A DNA stretch of 64,000 bases from Lachnospiraceae bacterium (GCA_009774245.1 VSNM01000013.1:36664-100663), one strand, 5' to 3'. Positions 34,776 to 44,767 are shown, counted from the stretch's first letter. Program-made: numbers and translations. Notes: generated by a model not told the origin, from the sequence alone.

Positions 34776-35633
34776 CTACGCGTTCTCTGTCTTGCCGTCC
34801 TCTTCCTCCGTCCCTGTTCCTTCACCTTCTGTTTCGTCCGGGTCTGTATCCTCTGCCGGCGGTGTCTTATCTCCTGTCAACAGATTCAGCTTGTCGAGTA
34901 TCGCGTTCATCTTGGTGTTGAAACTCTCCAGTATGTCGTCAAGGGATGTCTTGTCATCGTCGCTGGTCGTGTTATTCGTGAATTTCACGCCGAGAAGTTC
35001 AAGCGCATGCTTCCATTCCACGAGTGTCTCCATCTGCTCCGAACCATATACGTCCATGTAGTGCTTCTGGTACTCATCCATCGTGTTGTAGTAGTCAAGT
35101 GCACCCTGTATAACGTTCTTGTATGACTCATCCGCAAATTTGATGCTGGGCAGTCCGTTGATCATTCCTTTCAGCGTGTCGTACATCTCATATGCCTTCG
35201 AGTACTCCGGGCTGACGATCGTGTCCAGATCGCTGATCGAGAACTTCTGTCCGTCGATGACAAGAAGCGGTTTGCCTTCTTCCATCTCAACATACTCGAC
35301 TGTTCCCTGTATGTAGCTGACATCACCGGTACTCTCACTTGTCGTCTTCATGATGACTTCCTTGCCGATCAGGTTATTGGCCCTCAGCACGTCAACTGAC
35401 TGCGCCATCTCACTCATCTGCTGCACCTGTGTGAATGTCGCGTACTGTGATACCCACTCTGTGTTGCTCGTCGGCTCCAGCGGGTCCTGATTCTGCATCT
35501 CCGCCACGAGAAGCGTCAGAAACATGTCGCTGTCAATCGCATTCTTGTCTTTTCCCTTTTTCAACGAGTCTCCCGAATCGGTATGTGTGACAAGCTTGCC
35601 ATCCTCGCCTATCGGCGCTAATATCCCTGCCAT
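34776..35633 (-). CDS. flgD: Flagellar hook assembly scaffold FlgD
   Basis: Caps the growing hook and is removed afterwards. 285 residues; the conserved N-terminus is MFLTLLVAEMQNQDPLEPTSNTEWVSQYATFTQVQQM near residues 35-72. The C-terminus carries an unusual helical and acidic extension (PPAEDTDPDETEGEGTGTEEE) in place of the common FnIII/Tudor-like hook-cap domain. AGAGGTGG precedes the ATG. Confidence 0.92.
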   Translation of the reverse strand: MAGILAPIGEDGKLVTHTDSGDSLKKGKDKNAIDSDMFLTLLVAEMQNQDPLEPTSNTEWVSQYATFTQVQQMSEMAQSVDVLRANNLIGKEVIMKTTSESTGDVSYIQGTVEYVEMEEGKPLLVIDGQKFSISDLDTIVSPEYSKAYEMYDTLKGMINGLPSIKFADESYKNVIQGALDYYNTMDEYQKHYMDVYGSEQMETLVEWKHALELLGVKFTNNTTSDDDKTSLDDILESFNTKMNAILDKLNLLTGDKTPPAEDTDPDETEGEGTGTEEEDGKTENA

Positions 35634-35692
35634 ATGTCCACCTCTCTCCTTTTTCTCTGTTTCCTATTTTCTATCTATATTTCTATGCCTTC

Positions 35693-37285
35693 CTATGCCA
35701 GTAAATCCATCGTGTTTCCGTTCGCTGCCATGATCTCCATGGCGATCCTTGTCGCGTCATCTGCTCCCTGCATCTCGCCTTCCAGTTCCTCCCCGTCGGC
35801 AAACGCTCTGAGATTAATGCTGCTCCTGCCTCTGCGCATACCCTGCACACGCATCGTCTCCTGCTCCTGTGACTGCTTCTGCTGCCTGTCGCCGTTCTTG
35901 TCAAGCTCATGCTCCATCTGGTGGCTCTCCACAGACACCTCGATCGCCTCAACCTTAACGCCCTGCTCCTCGAGATTGGCTCTCAGCTGTGTCGCCTGCG
36001 CCTCGATCGCCGCTTTCACTGCCTCATTCTGTGTGGTAAACTCCGCTGTCACCATGCCGCCCTTTGTCGTCAGCGATACGTTGACTGTGCCGAGACTTGC
36101 GGGGTGAAGCTGCAGTTCCATCTCTGTGAGGTTCTCATTTTTGACAATCTTTACCATGTCCGCGAGCTGTCTTAAAATGTTCTCGGTGCTCTCCGACGTA
36201 AACTTCTCAACGCCTTCCGCCACTGCCGTGTCGCTCACCTCACTGAGCTGACTCTGAAAATTCTGCGCCGTGCTATTCTGCCCAAAGCTCTTCGAATCCT
36301 TGTCGCCACTGTCCTTTGCATTCTTCCCGGTGTTCTGTGCCTGAGGTTTTGCGCCGATCTGCGCCGGATTTTCCTGCTGATTCTCCGGAAGCGTGTCATA
36401 CTGCTTTGCAGGCTGCTCCTCGGTCCTGGTGTTGTCCTCTCTGACAACAACCGGCCCATCCGGAACCTGATCCTCCACTGCGGGCGTATCCATTGCAAAA
36501 TCCTCAACTACCGGCTCCTTTTCTGTCTCAGCAGGCAGCGCCTCCATATTTGGAAGCTGATCCTCAGCATTTGCACTCTCCATCTCCTGAAGCTTCTGTA
36601 GAATCGCATCAAGCTCCTCACTGGTAAATCCTGTGTTCTCGAGCAGACTTTCCACCTGTGTGCCCACCATCTCTGTAACGTCCTGCAGCGCAGTGTAGAG
36701 ATCTTCATTCGCCACAAGGCTGATAGTCGAGTCCTCACCGGAGATCGCTGCCACAAGCTGTGCCATATTGTCAGCATTCAGCAGGTCGTAGGACTGTAAG
36801 TCAAGAGTTTCCATGCCGCTCATGAGCTCCTCGTCCGTAATGCCAAGGATTTCCTTGATCTGTGCGATGATCTGCTCCAACGCTTTTGTGATCTCGTCAA
36901 CTGTCGGCTCATCGACCGGCTCCTCCACCCTTGGAACTTCTTCTGCAGGCTCCCCGGCTGTCTCTTCTGTAATCGCTGTTTCCTCCACAACTGCTGCTTC
37001 TGTGTCAGATGTGGTTTCCACAGTATCCTCTACTGCATCTTCCGTTTGTGCCCCGACTGATGTCCTGTCGTCGGACGATTGTGTCTGAGACTTCGTGCTG
37101 CTGTCCGATGCTGCCTGTACCGGCTTACCGGACTTTTGCTCATACTTCTGCGCTGTCTTGTCAAGCACCGCGCCAAAGTCCTGTGACTTGTCTGCTGCGG
37201 AATTGGCTGTCTGCTGTGTGTTTCCCACTGCCTTCAATGCAGGATTAACCGCAAGATTAACCGCATTGATGTCTGAAACTGTCAT
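35693..37285 (-). CDS. fliK: Flagellar hook-length control protein FliK
   Basis: Secreted ruler that ends hook growth and switches export specificity. 530 residues; the long Ser/Thr/Glu/Gln-rich N-terminal ruler is of low complexity, and the Flg_hook domain (residues ~385-470) has MELQLHPASLGTVNVSL and AEFTTQNEAVKAAIEAQ. The ATG at 37285 has AGGAGG seven bases upstream; the ATG six bases earlier is too close. A 223-base gap separates it from the preceding gene, wide for this operon. Confidence 0.92.
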   Translation of the reverse strand: MTVSDINAVNLAVNPALKAVGNTQQTANSAADKSQDFGAVLDKTAQKYEQKSGKPVQAASDSSTKSQTQSSDDRTSVGAQTEDAVEDTVETTSDTEAAVVEETAITEETAGEPAEEVPRVEEPVDEPTVDEITKALEQIIAQIKEILGITDEELMSGMETLDLQSYDLLNADNMAQLVAAISGEDSTISLVANEDLYTALQDVTEMVGTQVESLLENTGFTSEELDAILQKLQEMESANAEDQLPNMEALPAETEKEPVVEDFAMDTPAVEDQVPDGPVVVREDNTRTEEQPAKQYDTLPENQQENPAQIGAKPQAQNTGKNAKDSGDKDSKSFGQNSTAQNFQSQLSEVSDTAVAEGVEKFTSESTENILRQLADMVKIVKNENLTEMELQLHPASLGTVNVSLTTKGGMVTAEFTTQNEAVKAAIEAQATQLRANLEEQGVKVEAIEVSVESHQMEHELDKNGDRQQKQSQEQETMRVQGMRRGRSSINLRAFADGEELEGEMQGADDATRIAMEIMAANGNTMDLLA

Positions 37286-37508
37286 TGTCATTCCTCCTTT
37301 CCTCTCTGAAATTTTCAATGTACAATACTATGTACAAAATCTATTTAACTTAACAAATAAACTGAATTGTTTGCAAATTCAGTCTATTTGAAAGTTACAG
37401 CATAAAGTCAGATATTTTTCTGATTACATAATATATATCGGTAATATTATCAGAAAACTTTAGCTTCCAGAAATCTCAGTTCCAGAAACTTTAGTTTCTG
37501 GAAACTTT
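37286..37508. other. Intra-operon gap with inverted repeat
   Basis: 223 bases inside an otherwise tightly packed operon. At 37478-37506, AGTTCCAGAAACT pairs with AGTTTCTGGAAACT with almost no loop; several TTTCTGGAA-like words surround it. No U-tract follows on the minus strand. It may be an mRNA processing or attenuation site separating fliK-flgD-flgE from the basal-body genes. Confidence 0.5.
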
Positions 37509-38387
37509 TTAGTTTCCTGGATTCATGATCTTCGTGATTCTCGCCGCCACTGCCGGGTCCATCTCTCCCATGATCGCACCCCTTGTCGCCGCCGGAAGGT
37601 TGGATAAGATATCTGCCGCCAGATCCAGATTGTCTGTCATGGCTCCGAGAATACTTGCCGCCTTAGCCGCATCCATATTGCTGTAGGTTGCCACATAGTC
37701 CTTCATCCTGTTGTCGACCGCTTCCTCCTGAATCACCTGTTTGTACAGTGCCTCCGCCGTCGTGGGGTCCATCTCCTCATAATACTGACGGTAAGCATCC
37801 GCGCCCGGTCCGTTGTCCGCATAGACAACCTCCTCGTAGAACTGTTCCTTGATGCGCTGGAACTCTACCTGATTTTTTTCAAAGGTCTGCAGCCGCTGTA
37901 CCTCCGCCTTGAGTGCCTCGATCTGCTCAGAGTACGCCGTGTTGGTATTCTGGGCCTGGTCTAATTTCTTCTCCAGCTCTGTGATCTGGTCGACTGCTTC
38001 TCTGATACTATTGTATCCGCCATACGATTTCTCCCTGGTTGATTCTGTATTATTTTCCGTGGGAAGAATCTTGTTGACAATTGGTATATCCTTCAACATC
38101 GGTGTCAGTACATTGGAACCAAACCCGCCGACATCCATCTTGACCAGCAGGCATAGGATTCCAAGCCATATTACAATGATAAATATCGTGACTACGACCA
38201 CGGAAGCGTTTGTGCCTTCGATCTGCTCATCTAATTCCCGCTCCTGGTTTTCCAGCTCCTTCGCGCGTCTCTTCGCTTCTTTTCTCTGATTTTTCTGCTC
38301 CTGCTTGAACGCCTTCTGACTTTCTTTTAGCTGCCTGAGCTGCATCTCCGGTGCGTCGGGGCTTAATGCTTCGTCCTTACGTGCCAT
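37509..38387 (-). CDS. YlxF/MotE-like flagellar operon protein (MgtE-N domain)
   Basis: 292 residues. A charged N-terminal coiled coil (residues 10-55) precedes one membrane helix (SVVVVTIFIIVIWLGILCLLV), then a coiled coil (~125-165) and a C-terminal MgtE_N-like domain with MDAAKAASILGAMTDNLDLAADILSNLPAATRGAIMGEMDP. This is the build of YlxF/MotE proteins encoded between fliJ and fliK, which act as FliG-related chaperones or motor stabilisers. The start is uncertain: ATG 38399 or 38387, both near a GAAAGG site. Confidence 0.85.
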   Translation of the reverse strand: MARKDEALSPDAPEMQLRQLKESQKAFKQEQKNQRKEAKRRAKELENQERELDEQIEGTNASVVVVTIFIIVIWLGILCLLVKMDVGGFGSNVLTPMLKDIPIVNKILPTENNTESTREKSYGGYNSIREAVDQITELEKKLDQAQNTNTAYSEQIEALKAEVQRLQTFEKNQVEFQRIKEQFYEEVVYADNGPGADAYRQYYEEMDPTTAEALYKQVIQEEAVDNRMKDYVATYSNMDAAKAASILGAMTDNLDLAADILSNLPAATRGAIMGEMDPAVAARITKIMNPGN

Positions 38388-38467
38388 ATCACTAACCATG
38401 CCTTTCTATATTTTATCTTAGGAACCGCTATTGTCTCGTCCCTCACCGGTTCCTTACTGCTTCAAAG

Positions 38468-38923
38468 CTATGAATCCTCCATCAGTTTCTGTCCATATGT
38501 ATATGAGGTAAGCTGGTCGATCTCTTTGCTCTCCGCAGCCAGTTCATCCTTCATAAACTCCTCAAATGCGTTCTCCTTGAGCTTCTCATGCGCTTTTCGC
38601 TCCTGCATGAGCTCCTGCAGCGCTGCTCTCGCCTTCTCAACCGCCTTCGCGGCGCGGGCAATCTCCCTCATCTGATCCGCGATATATTCGTCCATCTTGA
38701 GGACTGCCATCTTATTTTCACGGATTTTGCGCACATCGATCAGCTCCATGCGCAGCTTCACGCCCTCCTGCATGTAGTAAAACTTTCTCGCCTGAAGTTC
38801 GTCGAGTTTCTTCTTCTCCGCATCGAGCCGCATATTGGCCTCAGCGAACTCCTGCTTTGCCCTGTCCTCAAGCTTCTCCTTGATATCAAGAATCCCCTGC
38901 ATCTTGTATCGGAAAACTGCCAT
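38468..38923 (-). CDS. fliJ: Flagellar export chaperone FliJ
   Basis: 151 residues, almost entirely antiparallel coiled coil (YKMQGILDIKEKLEDRAKQEFAEANMRLDAEKKKLDELQ). FliJ couples the FliI ATPase to the export gate FlhA. The ATG at 38923 has AAGGG eight bases upstream, beginning 12 bases after the fliI stop; a GTG nine bases earlier is less suitable. Confidence 0.9.
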   Translation of the reverse strand: MAVFRYKMQGILDIKEKLEDRAKQEFAEANMRLDAEKKKLDELQARKFYYMQEGVKLRMELIDVRKIRENKMAVLKMDEYIADQMREIARAAKAVEKARAALQELMQERKAHEKLKENAFEEFMKDELAAESKEIDQLTSYTYGQKLMEDS

Positions 38924-38935
38924 TCTCTTCACCCT

Positions 38936-40258
38936 TTATTCCTGAAACATTGCCTCTAACTGCTCCACGGACTCCTCAAAAGTAAACTTCGCATCCGTAT
39001 CCTGCAGCAGGTACTCATTTACCTGATCAATCATATTGATCGCCCTGTCAATATTGGGATTGCTTCCCCGCTTGTAGGCACCGATATTGATCAGATCCTC
39101 CGCCTCATTGTAGGTAGCCATGATGTTCTTTAATTTGCCGGCTGCCGCCTTGTGCTCTCCCGACGCGATCATCGACATACAACGCGAGATGCTCTGCAGC
39201 ACATCAACCGCCGGATAGTGGTTGCGGTTCGCAAGCTTTCTCGTCAGCATGATATGTCCGTCGAGGATACTCCTCGCCGTATCAGTGATCGGTTCATTGA
39301 AATCCTCGCCTTCCACCAGGACAGTGTATAAGCCTGTAATCGAACCGTTTTCCGAGCATCCTGCACGCTCGAGGAGCTTTGGCATCTCGGAATAAACGCT
39401 GGGCGGATATCCTCTCGTCACCGGCGGCTCCCCTGTCGCCAGACCGATCTCGCGCTGTGCCATCGAGAAACGTGTGAGCGAGTCCATCATCAACAGGACA
39501 TCTTTTCCCTGATCCCTGAAATACTCCGCGATCGCCGTCGCCGTCTTTGCCGCCTTGTTGCGCTCGAGCGCCGGTCTGTCCGAGGTTGCCACCACCACGA
39601 TGGAGCGGCGCATCCCCTCCTCGCCAAGGTCGCGCTCGATAAATTCCCTCACCTCACGTCCGCGCTCTCCGATCAGCGCGATCACGTTGATATCTGCCTT
39701 GGTATTCCGCGCAAACATTCCCATGAGCGTCGATTTCCCGACGCCTGAGCCCGCAAAGATGCCGATACGCTGCCCTTTGCCCACCGTGATCAGTCCGTCC
39801 ACCGCTTTCACGCCGAGCGGAAGCACTTCACTGATGATAGTCCTGCTCATCGGATCGGGCGGCGGCGCTTCGAGCGGATAGCGTTTTACGGTTGTCGGCT
39901 CCGGCACAAAACCGTCAATGCATCTGCCCAGTCCGTCCAGAGTCTTGCCCAGAAGACACTCTCCAACTGAGACGTTGAGCGGATAATTCATGTTCTCAAC
40001 AATACAGCCCAGCCCGATGCCCTCGGTATCCTCATAAGGCATCAGCAGCGTCTTCTTGTCCTTAAATCCGACCACTTCCGCCAGAATGCCGTGCTCCTTC
40101 TCAGAATCAGTGTAAATCGTACACATATCGCCGAGCTTCGCGTCCGGCCCCGACGACTCGATCGTGAGACCTACCACATTCTCCACCTTGCCAAGCTTTT
40201 TGAAAAAACTCCTATTTAATACTGTCTGATATTTCTGAAAGGAAATACAAGTTTCCAT
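38936..40258 (-). CDS. fliI: Flagellum-specific ATPase FliI
   Basis: 440 residues, F1-ATPase beta-like hexameric ATPase of flagellar type III export. Walker A is GIFAGSGVGKSTLMG near residue 165, the GERGREVREFIERDLG block follows, Walker B is VLLMMDSLTRFSMAQREIGLATGEPP near 245, and SVYSEMPKLLERAG is near 285. GGGG lies 12 bases before the ATG. Confidence 0.97.
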   Translation of the reverse strand: METCISFQKYQTVLNRSFFKKLGKVENVVGLTIESSGPDAKLGDMCTIYTDSEKEHGILAEVVGFKDKKTLLMPYEDTEGIGLGCIVENMNYPLNVSVGECLLGKTLDGLGRCIDGFVPEPTTVKRYPLEAPPPDPMSRTIISEVLPLGVKAVDGLITVGKGQRIGIFAGSGVGKSTLMGMFARNTKADINVIALIGERGREVREFIERDLGEEGMRRSIVVVATSDRPALERNKAAKTATAIAEYFRDQGKDVLLMMDSLTRFSMAQREIGLATGEPPVTRGYPPSVYSEMPKLLERAGCSENGSITGLYTVLVEGEDFNEPITDTARSILDGHIMLTRKLANRNHYPAVDVLQSISRCMSMIASGEHKAAAGKLKNIMATYNEAEDLINIGAYKRGSNPNIDRAINMIDQVNEYLLQDTDAKFTFEESVEQLEAMFQE

Positions 40259-40276
40259 CTTATAATTTAACCCCTT

Positions 40277-41200
40277 TTATGGTTCGTATGACAAGAGTCT
40301 TAACTCTTCATTCAGCGCTTCGAGCTGCGTCCCCAGACTGCAGTCAAACACGCCGTTCCCCGTCTCTATCATACACTCATTTTTTCCAAGTGTGACATCC
40401 TCAAGGAGCTCCACATTTTCGATCGCTATATTCGTCCCCTTGATCAGCTCACGCTTCTGCATACTCGCAAACGGATAATCCTCCTTTGACACGTGAATCA
40501 GATAGGTGCCGCCTGTCTCGATATTCCGCATCGTATTTTGAATCAGATAGACGATGAGCTCCCTTGAATTTTTGAGACTCACATGGAAAATATGCTCATA
40601 TATTCCGGTCAGTGTATCAATAAAAATCGGTTCGAGCTCCTTGATCTTGCGCGCATACTCCTCTTCTAGGGATGCCCTGACCTGCTCCGCCTCAGCATGC
40701 AGCTGCTCGCGTTCCTGCGTCACGCTGTCGAGCCCGTCCTGATGTCCCTGCGCAAAGCCATCGTTCTGCCCCTGCTCAAAACCCTGTTGATATCCCTCGC
40801 TCTTAGCTTCCTCAATGATCTGAACCCTGGTCTGTTCAATCTCCGCCATCGCTTCCGCCCGCATCTGCTCGATCTGCGCCTCGGCCTCGGCGATCAGTTC
40901 CTCCTGCATCTGACCAGACTGTGGCGGAGCGGCGCCTTCCTCTGGCTGTAGCATACCATCGCCGTCCTGCTGGTCGCTGACAATATTCCCCTCGCCGTCG
41001 CGTATCAGCTGCGATACCTCGACTGCACTGATTCCCTGGGTAAAACCATCTGCGAAATCCGGCTCCTCGCCACACTGTACCGCCAGCTCCATCGCCAGCT
41101 CCTTGAGCCTGGCCTCGGCTCTCGCATTGGAATCGATAATTCTTGTGTTTGCCGGGTCCACTACAACCCAGCCTGATTTTAAGATACCTCCATTAGACAA
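40277..41200 (-). CDS. fliH: Flagellar assembly protein FliH
   Basis: Regulator of FliI that anchors it to the C-ring. 307 residues from the TTG at 41200, which has GGAGGTG nine bases upstream and overlaps the fliG stop by eight bases. GTG 41212 and ATG 41251 are alternatives that would overlap fliG more. A central coiled coil contains the glycine-spaced GYQQGFEQGQNDGFAQGHQDG repeat (G-x3-G), a FliH hallmark. The C-terminal VATPase-E-like domain has ENVELLEDVTLGKNECMIETGNGVFDCSLGTQLE. Confidence 0.9.
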   Translation of the reverse strand: MSNGGILKSGWVVVDPANTRIIDSNARAEARLKELAMELAVQCGEEPDFADGFTQGISAVEVSQLIRDGEGNIVSDQQDGDGMLQPEEGAAPPQSGQMQEELIAEAEAQIEQMRAEAMAEIEQTRVQIIEEAKSEGYQQGFEQGQNDGFAQGHQDGLDSVTQEREQLHAEAEQVRASLEEEYARKIKELEPIFIDTLTGIYEHIFHVSLKNSRELIVYLIQNTMRNIETGGTYLIHVSKEDYPFASMQKRELIKGTNIAIENVELLEDVTLGKNECMIETGNGVFDCSLGTQLEALNEELRLLSYEP

Positions 41201-42203
41201 CGATCTCGTCACCTCCGCCCCTGGAAATAACGATCTCTCCGGAATCCTCAAGCTTTCTTATGACATTAACGATCTTCTGCTGCGCCTCCTCGACGTCCTT
41301 CATTCTGACAGGTCCCATGAACTCCATGTCCTCCTTGATCATCTCAGCCAGACGCTTTGACATATTGCTAAAGATCGCGTTCTGCACTTCCTCCGTCGAT
41401 CCCTTACATGCGATCGCTAGGTCATTGTTGTCAACATCCCTGAGCACACGCTGAATCGCACGGTCGTCGAGAAGTAAGATATCCTCGAATACGAACATCT
41501 TCTTTCTGATCTCGTCCGCAAGCTCCGGCTCTTCGACTTCGAGTGTCTCCATGATATGTTTCTCTGTACCTCTGTCCACTGTATTCAAAATCTCTACGAC
41601 TGCATCCACACCGCCGATGATCGTGTAATCCTGATTTACGAGAGAGGAGAGCTTTGATTCCAGCACGCGCTCCACTTCCTTGATGACATCCGGACTCGTC
41701 CGGTCCATTGTCGCGATACGTCTCGCCACCTCTGCCTGCTTTTCCGGCACCAGCGCTCCGAGAATCGTAGCCGCCTGCCCTGCCGACAGATAGGACAAGA
41801 TCAATGCGATCGTCTGCGGATGCTCATCCTGTATAAAGTTCAGCAGCTGCGACGCGTCGGTCTTCTTGACGAACTCGAACGGCTTTACCTGCAGGGATGC
41901 AGTTAGCTTTCCGATGACGTCCATCGCCTTGTCTGCGCCGAGCGCTTTCTCCAGCAGCTCCTTCGCATAACCGATACCGCCCTCTGCGATATACTGCTGC
42001 GCCAGACATACCTCGTAAAATTCGTTGATGACTTTCTCCTTGACCTGTGGTGTAACGCTCTTGGTGTTTGCAATCTCAAGCGTCAGGTCCTCAATCTCCT
42101 CTTCCTTTAAATGTTTAAATATCAGGGAGGATTTCTCAGGCCCGAGGGCAATCAGTAAGATTGCCGCCTTCTGTATTCCCTTTAACTCTTCATTACTAGC
42201 CAT
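41193..42203 (-). CDS. fliG: Flagellar motor switch protein FliG
   Basis: C-ring protein linking FliF to FliM and the stator. 336 residues with the three armadillo-like domains: KGIQKAAILLIALGPEKSS at the start, the EHPQ motif in DEHPQTIALILSYL near 125, and the charged C-terminal motor helix around RKKMFVFEDILLLDDRAIQRVLRDVD. GGGGG lies before the ATG, six bases after fliF. Confidence 0.97.
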   Translation of the reverse strand: MASNEELKGIQKAAILLIALGPEKSSLIFKHLKEEEIEDLTLEIANTKSVTPQVKEKVINEFYEVCLAQQYIAEGGIGYAKELLEKALGADKAMDVIGKLTASLQVKPFEFVKKTDASQLLNFIQDEHPQTIALILSYLSAGQAATILGALVPEKQAEVARRIATMDRTSPDVIKEVERVLESKLSSLVNQDYTIIGGVDAVVEILNTVDRGTEKHIMETLEVEEPELADEIRKKMFVFEDILLLDDRAIQRVLRDVDNNDLAIACKGSTEEVQNAIFSNMSKRLAEMIKEDMEFMGPVRMKDVEEAQQKIVNVIRKLEDSGEIVISRGGGDEIVV

Positions 42204-42209
42204 TACAAG

Positions 42210-43823
42210 TTACCCCCAGTCCTCATCAAGCCAATTTCGCAAGAGTGTTGCCACTGCTTCCGGATTTTCCTCGACGAAGCTTTCTATCAGTTTTCTGGCC
42301 TCGGACTTCTGCTCTGTCTCAATGCCCTCAAGTTCATCAATATTGGACTGCAGCAGATCTTCCACTGCGAGCTCTTCCTCTTCCTCGACTTCTTTCTTGG
42401 TCCTCAGGCTCATGATCACCACGAACGCGAGAAGTGTGAGAATGATGACGATCAGCACGATCTGTATGATATCCTTCAGCTCTACCGTAGACTTGATCTC
42501 ATCAATAAACTGAACCTCCTCGTATGCCACGAGGCTTATGTTTCTCGATGGAATGCCGGTCGCGTTGGCCACCATGTTGATGAGATCCTCATCGGCCTCC
42601 AGCTTCACCCGCTCGTTGTTGGCAAGCTTGTATTCCTCCCACGAGATGCCGGCGAGAAGTCCCTGGAGCCTTACATCCTGCTCTCTTACCACGCGGTATC
42701 TCACTGCCGCTACCGATACAGAGCTGTCGTTGTACACAACTGTTCCTGTCGCCGCTGTCGTCTTGATAATCTCCTCATTTGGAAGATAATCGCTCTTTCT
42801 CTCATAACTACTGCTGTTCGTGCCTGTCTGCTCACTGATCATCTGATCTGTCTCAGAATTGGAATCTGTTCCCGGCACGCCGCCTATACCATCTGCAGCG
42901 GTTGACTGATATACTTCCTCATGGGCAAGCAATCCCTGATCATGCTCATCATCCGGTGTAGAATAATTGTGCTGTGTGATTTCCTTCTGTGAGAAATCCA
43001 TCGAGATATTTGCCGCCACTTCGATCTGGTTGAACTCATTTGTACCGAAGAGCACCTGTCTCACTTCGTTCTTGATCAGGCTCTCCGCCTCCTGCTTGAG
43101 CATCATCATATTGTCGGCCTTCTCGATTGTGGAGTAGGTCTGCTCAACCGGGAACCAGATCTTTCCGCTTACATCTGTGATTGTCACATTGTCCGTCGTG
43201 TCATTGCCGAGCGCTGTCGCGATATATCGCGCGATCGCCGCCGCGTTCTCCTCATCAAAGGCTGCTCCCTCATTGAGTTCCAGAATAACACCTGCATAGG
43301 TCTCCCGGTTCTGCGCGATGAGTGTGCCATTGTCATCTGGAATGGTCAGCTGGCAGGTAGCAGTCTTGACTGCCGTCATGCTGTTGATATCTTCCTCCAT
43401 CTGAGTTTCCATAAAAAGCTTATAGCGTTTCTGCTTATCCGCCTCCGTCGTAGAAAAACTCCCGTTCAGCACATCATCAATCGTATAGCCCGCTGTCGGT
43501 ATATTGTTTGAGCCAAGCAGGAAATTCGCATCCGCCTCCTGCGAGTCGAGCACTTCAAAGTGCAGACCGTCTGACGATACATTGTACTTAATGCCCGCTC
43601 CCTCGAGCAGATCCCGCACTGCCGCCCCCTCCTTGGTGGACTCGCAGTTTGCGATATTGACATACTGTTTCCTTGTGAGCACTGCCACCAGGATCGCGAT
43701 GGCAAGCAGAATCACAACCGCGATTCCGATAATCAATGTCTTTTGCTTTGGCTGGAATTTATTCCACCATTCCTTAATCCGCTCTAATAGCTTTTTCCCA
43801 AAATCCAATACCTTGTCAACCAT
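42210..43823 (-). CDS. fliF: Flagellar MS-ring protein FliF
   Basis: 537 residues forming the inner-membrane MS ring. Two membrane helices are seen (near 27-48, LIIGIAVVILLAIAILVAVL, and near 450-470, IIQIVLIVIILTLLAFVV) with the ring-building motifs between them. The cytoplasmic tail ends ATLLRNWLDEDW, the FliG-binding helix. AAGGAGA precedes the ATG. Confidence 0.97.
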   Translation of the reverse strand: MVDKVLDFGKKLLERIKEWWNKFQPKQKTLIIGIAVVILLAIAILVAVLTRKQYVNIANCESTKEGAAVRDLLEGAGIKYNVSSDGLHFEVLDSQEADANFLLGSNNIPTAGYTIDDVLNGSFSTTEADKQKRYKLFMETQMEEDINSMTAVKTATCQLTIPDDNGTLIAQNRETYAGVILELNEGAAFDEENAAAIARYIATALGNDTTDNVTITDVSGKIWFPVEQTYSTIEKADNMMMLKQEAESLIKNEVRQVLFGTNEFNQIEVAANISMDFSQKEITQHNYSTPDDEHDQGLLAHEEVYQSTAADGIGGVPGTDSNSETDQMISEQTGTNSSSYERKSDYLPNEEIIKTTAATGTVVYNDSSVSVAAVRYRVVREQDVRLQGLLAGISWEEYKLANNERVKLEADEDLINMVANATGIPSRNISLVAYEEVQFIDEIKSTVELKDIIQIVLIVIILTLLAFVVIMSLRTKKEVEEEEELAVEDLLQSNIDELEGIETEQKSEARKLIESFVEENPEAVATLLRNWLDEDWG

Positions 43824-43872
43824 TTCAAGTGTCTCCTTCTCCCAAAATTCCCCTGTAATCCTTTACATGTAC

Positions 43873-44211
43873 TTAAATTTGTATCTGCATAATCTCCTTA
43901 TATGCATCAAGGAGCTTGTCTCTAAGCGCGATTGTGTAGTTGAGCGCTGTCTGCGCTTTACCCACCGCCATCGTGAGGTCATGTGTATTCTCTGAGATGC
44001 CCATCATCCATTTCAGTTCCTCGTTCTCCTGCGTTGAGAGCAAATCGTTTGTGTTGTTGATATTGCCCACTGCCGCATTCAGAATGGAGCCAAACAGATT
44101 GCCGCCCTGCTGTCCTTCGCCGTCTGTGTTTGCATCGTACAGACTGTTCCGCACCGCGTTGGATCTCACATTATATAAGCTGTTGATATCATTTGCCGCT
44201 GTTATTGTCAT
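43873..44211 (-). CDS. fliE: Flagellar hook-basal body complex protein FliE
   Basis: 112 residues, the adaptor between MS ring and rod. The conserved C-terminal helix is HDLTMAVGKAQTALNYTIALRDKLLDAYKEIMQI. The ATG at 44211 has GGGGGA nine bases upstream; the longer frame to 44250 is unlikely as it would leave only ten bases to flgC. Confidence 0.95.
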   Translation of the reverse strand: MTITAANDINSLYNVRSNAVRNSLYDANTDGEGQQGGNLFGSILNAAVGNINNTNDLLSTQENEELKWMMGISENTHDLTMAVGKAQTALNYTIALRDKLLDAYKEIMQIQI

Positions 44212-44260
44212 TGTTGTTCCCCCTAACCCTCTCAAAATAATTCCTGTCAACCCTTATTAC

Positions 44261-44755
44261 TTAAAAATTCATTTCCAATCCTTTGTTTGCCATTGACTTT
44301 GTGGCCTCAAACGCCGCCTGGTTTGCCTCATAGCCGCGGCTGGCGTCAATCATGTTCGTCATCTCTGTGATGACATTCACGTTGGGATAATGCACATATC
44401 CGTTCTCATCCGCATCAGGGTGTTCCGGATCATATGTCATGACCTCCTCCGTCCATGTATCCTCATACAGTCCGCCGATCTTGACACCGGTACCCGGACT
44501 TGAGAGTCTGGCGGAGTTGGTGCAGCCAAGCGGCCTGCCGCTCAGATTGCTGAACGCCGTGTCGAGCATATGTGAAAACGTTCTGTTTTTCGTATCAGTC
44601 TTCTCCTGAAAGGTGACAACCTTCCTGACGTACGGCGTCCCATCCTCAGTCCTTGTCGAGTGCGCATTTGCCATATTCTGCGAAATAATATCCATACGGT
44701 ACTGCTCGGCCGACATCCCGGACGCACTGATATCAAATGAATCAAATATTCCCAT
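44261..44755 (-). CDS. flgC: Flagellar basal-body rod protein FlgC
   Basis: 164 residues. Proximal rod protein with N-terminal DISASGMSAEQYRMDIISQNMANA and C-terminal TNMIDASRGYEANQAAFEATKSMANKGLEM, the paired D0 helices. Twelve bases separate it from flgB. Confidence 0.97.
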   Translation of the reverse strand: MGIFDSFDISASGMSAEQYRMDIISQNMANAHSTRTEDGTPYVRKVVTFQEKTDTKNRTFSHMLDTAFSNLSGRPLGCTNSARLSSPGTGVKIGGLYEDTWTEEVMTYDPEHPDADENGYVHYPNVNVITEMTNMIDASRGYEANQAAFEATKSMANKGLEMNF

Positions 44756-44767
44756 TTAATCTTCCTC

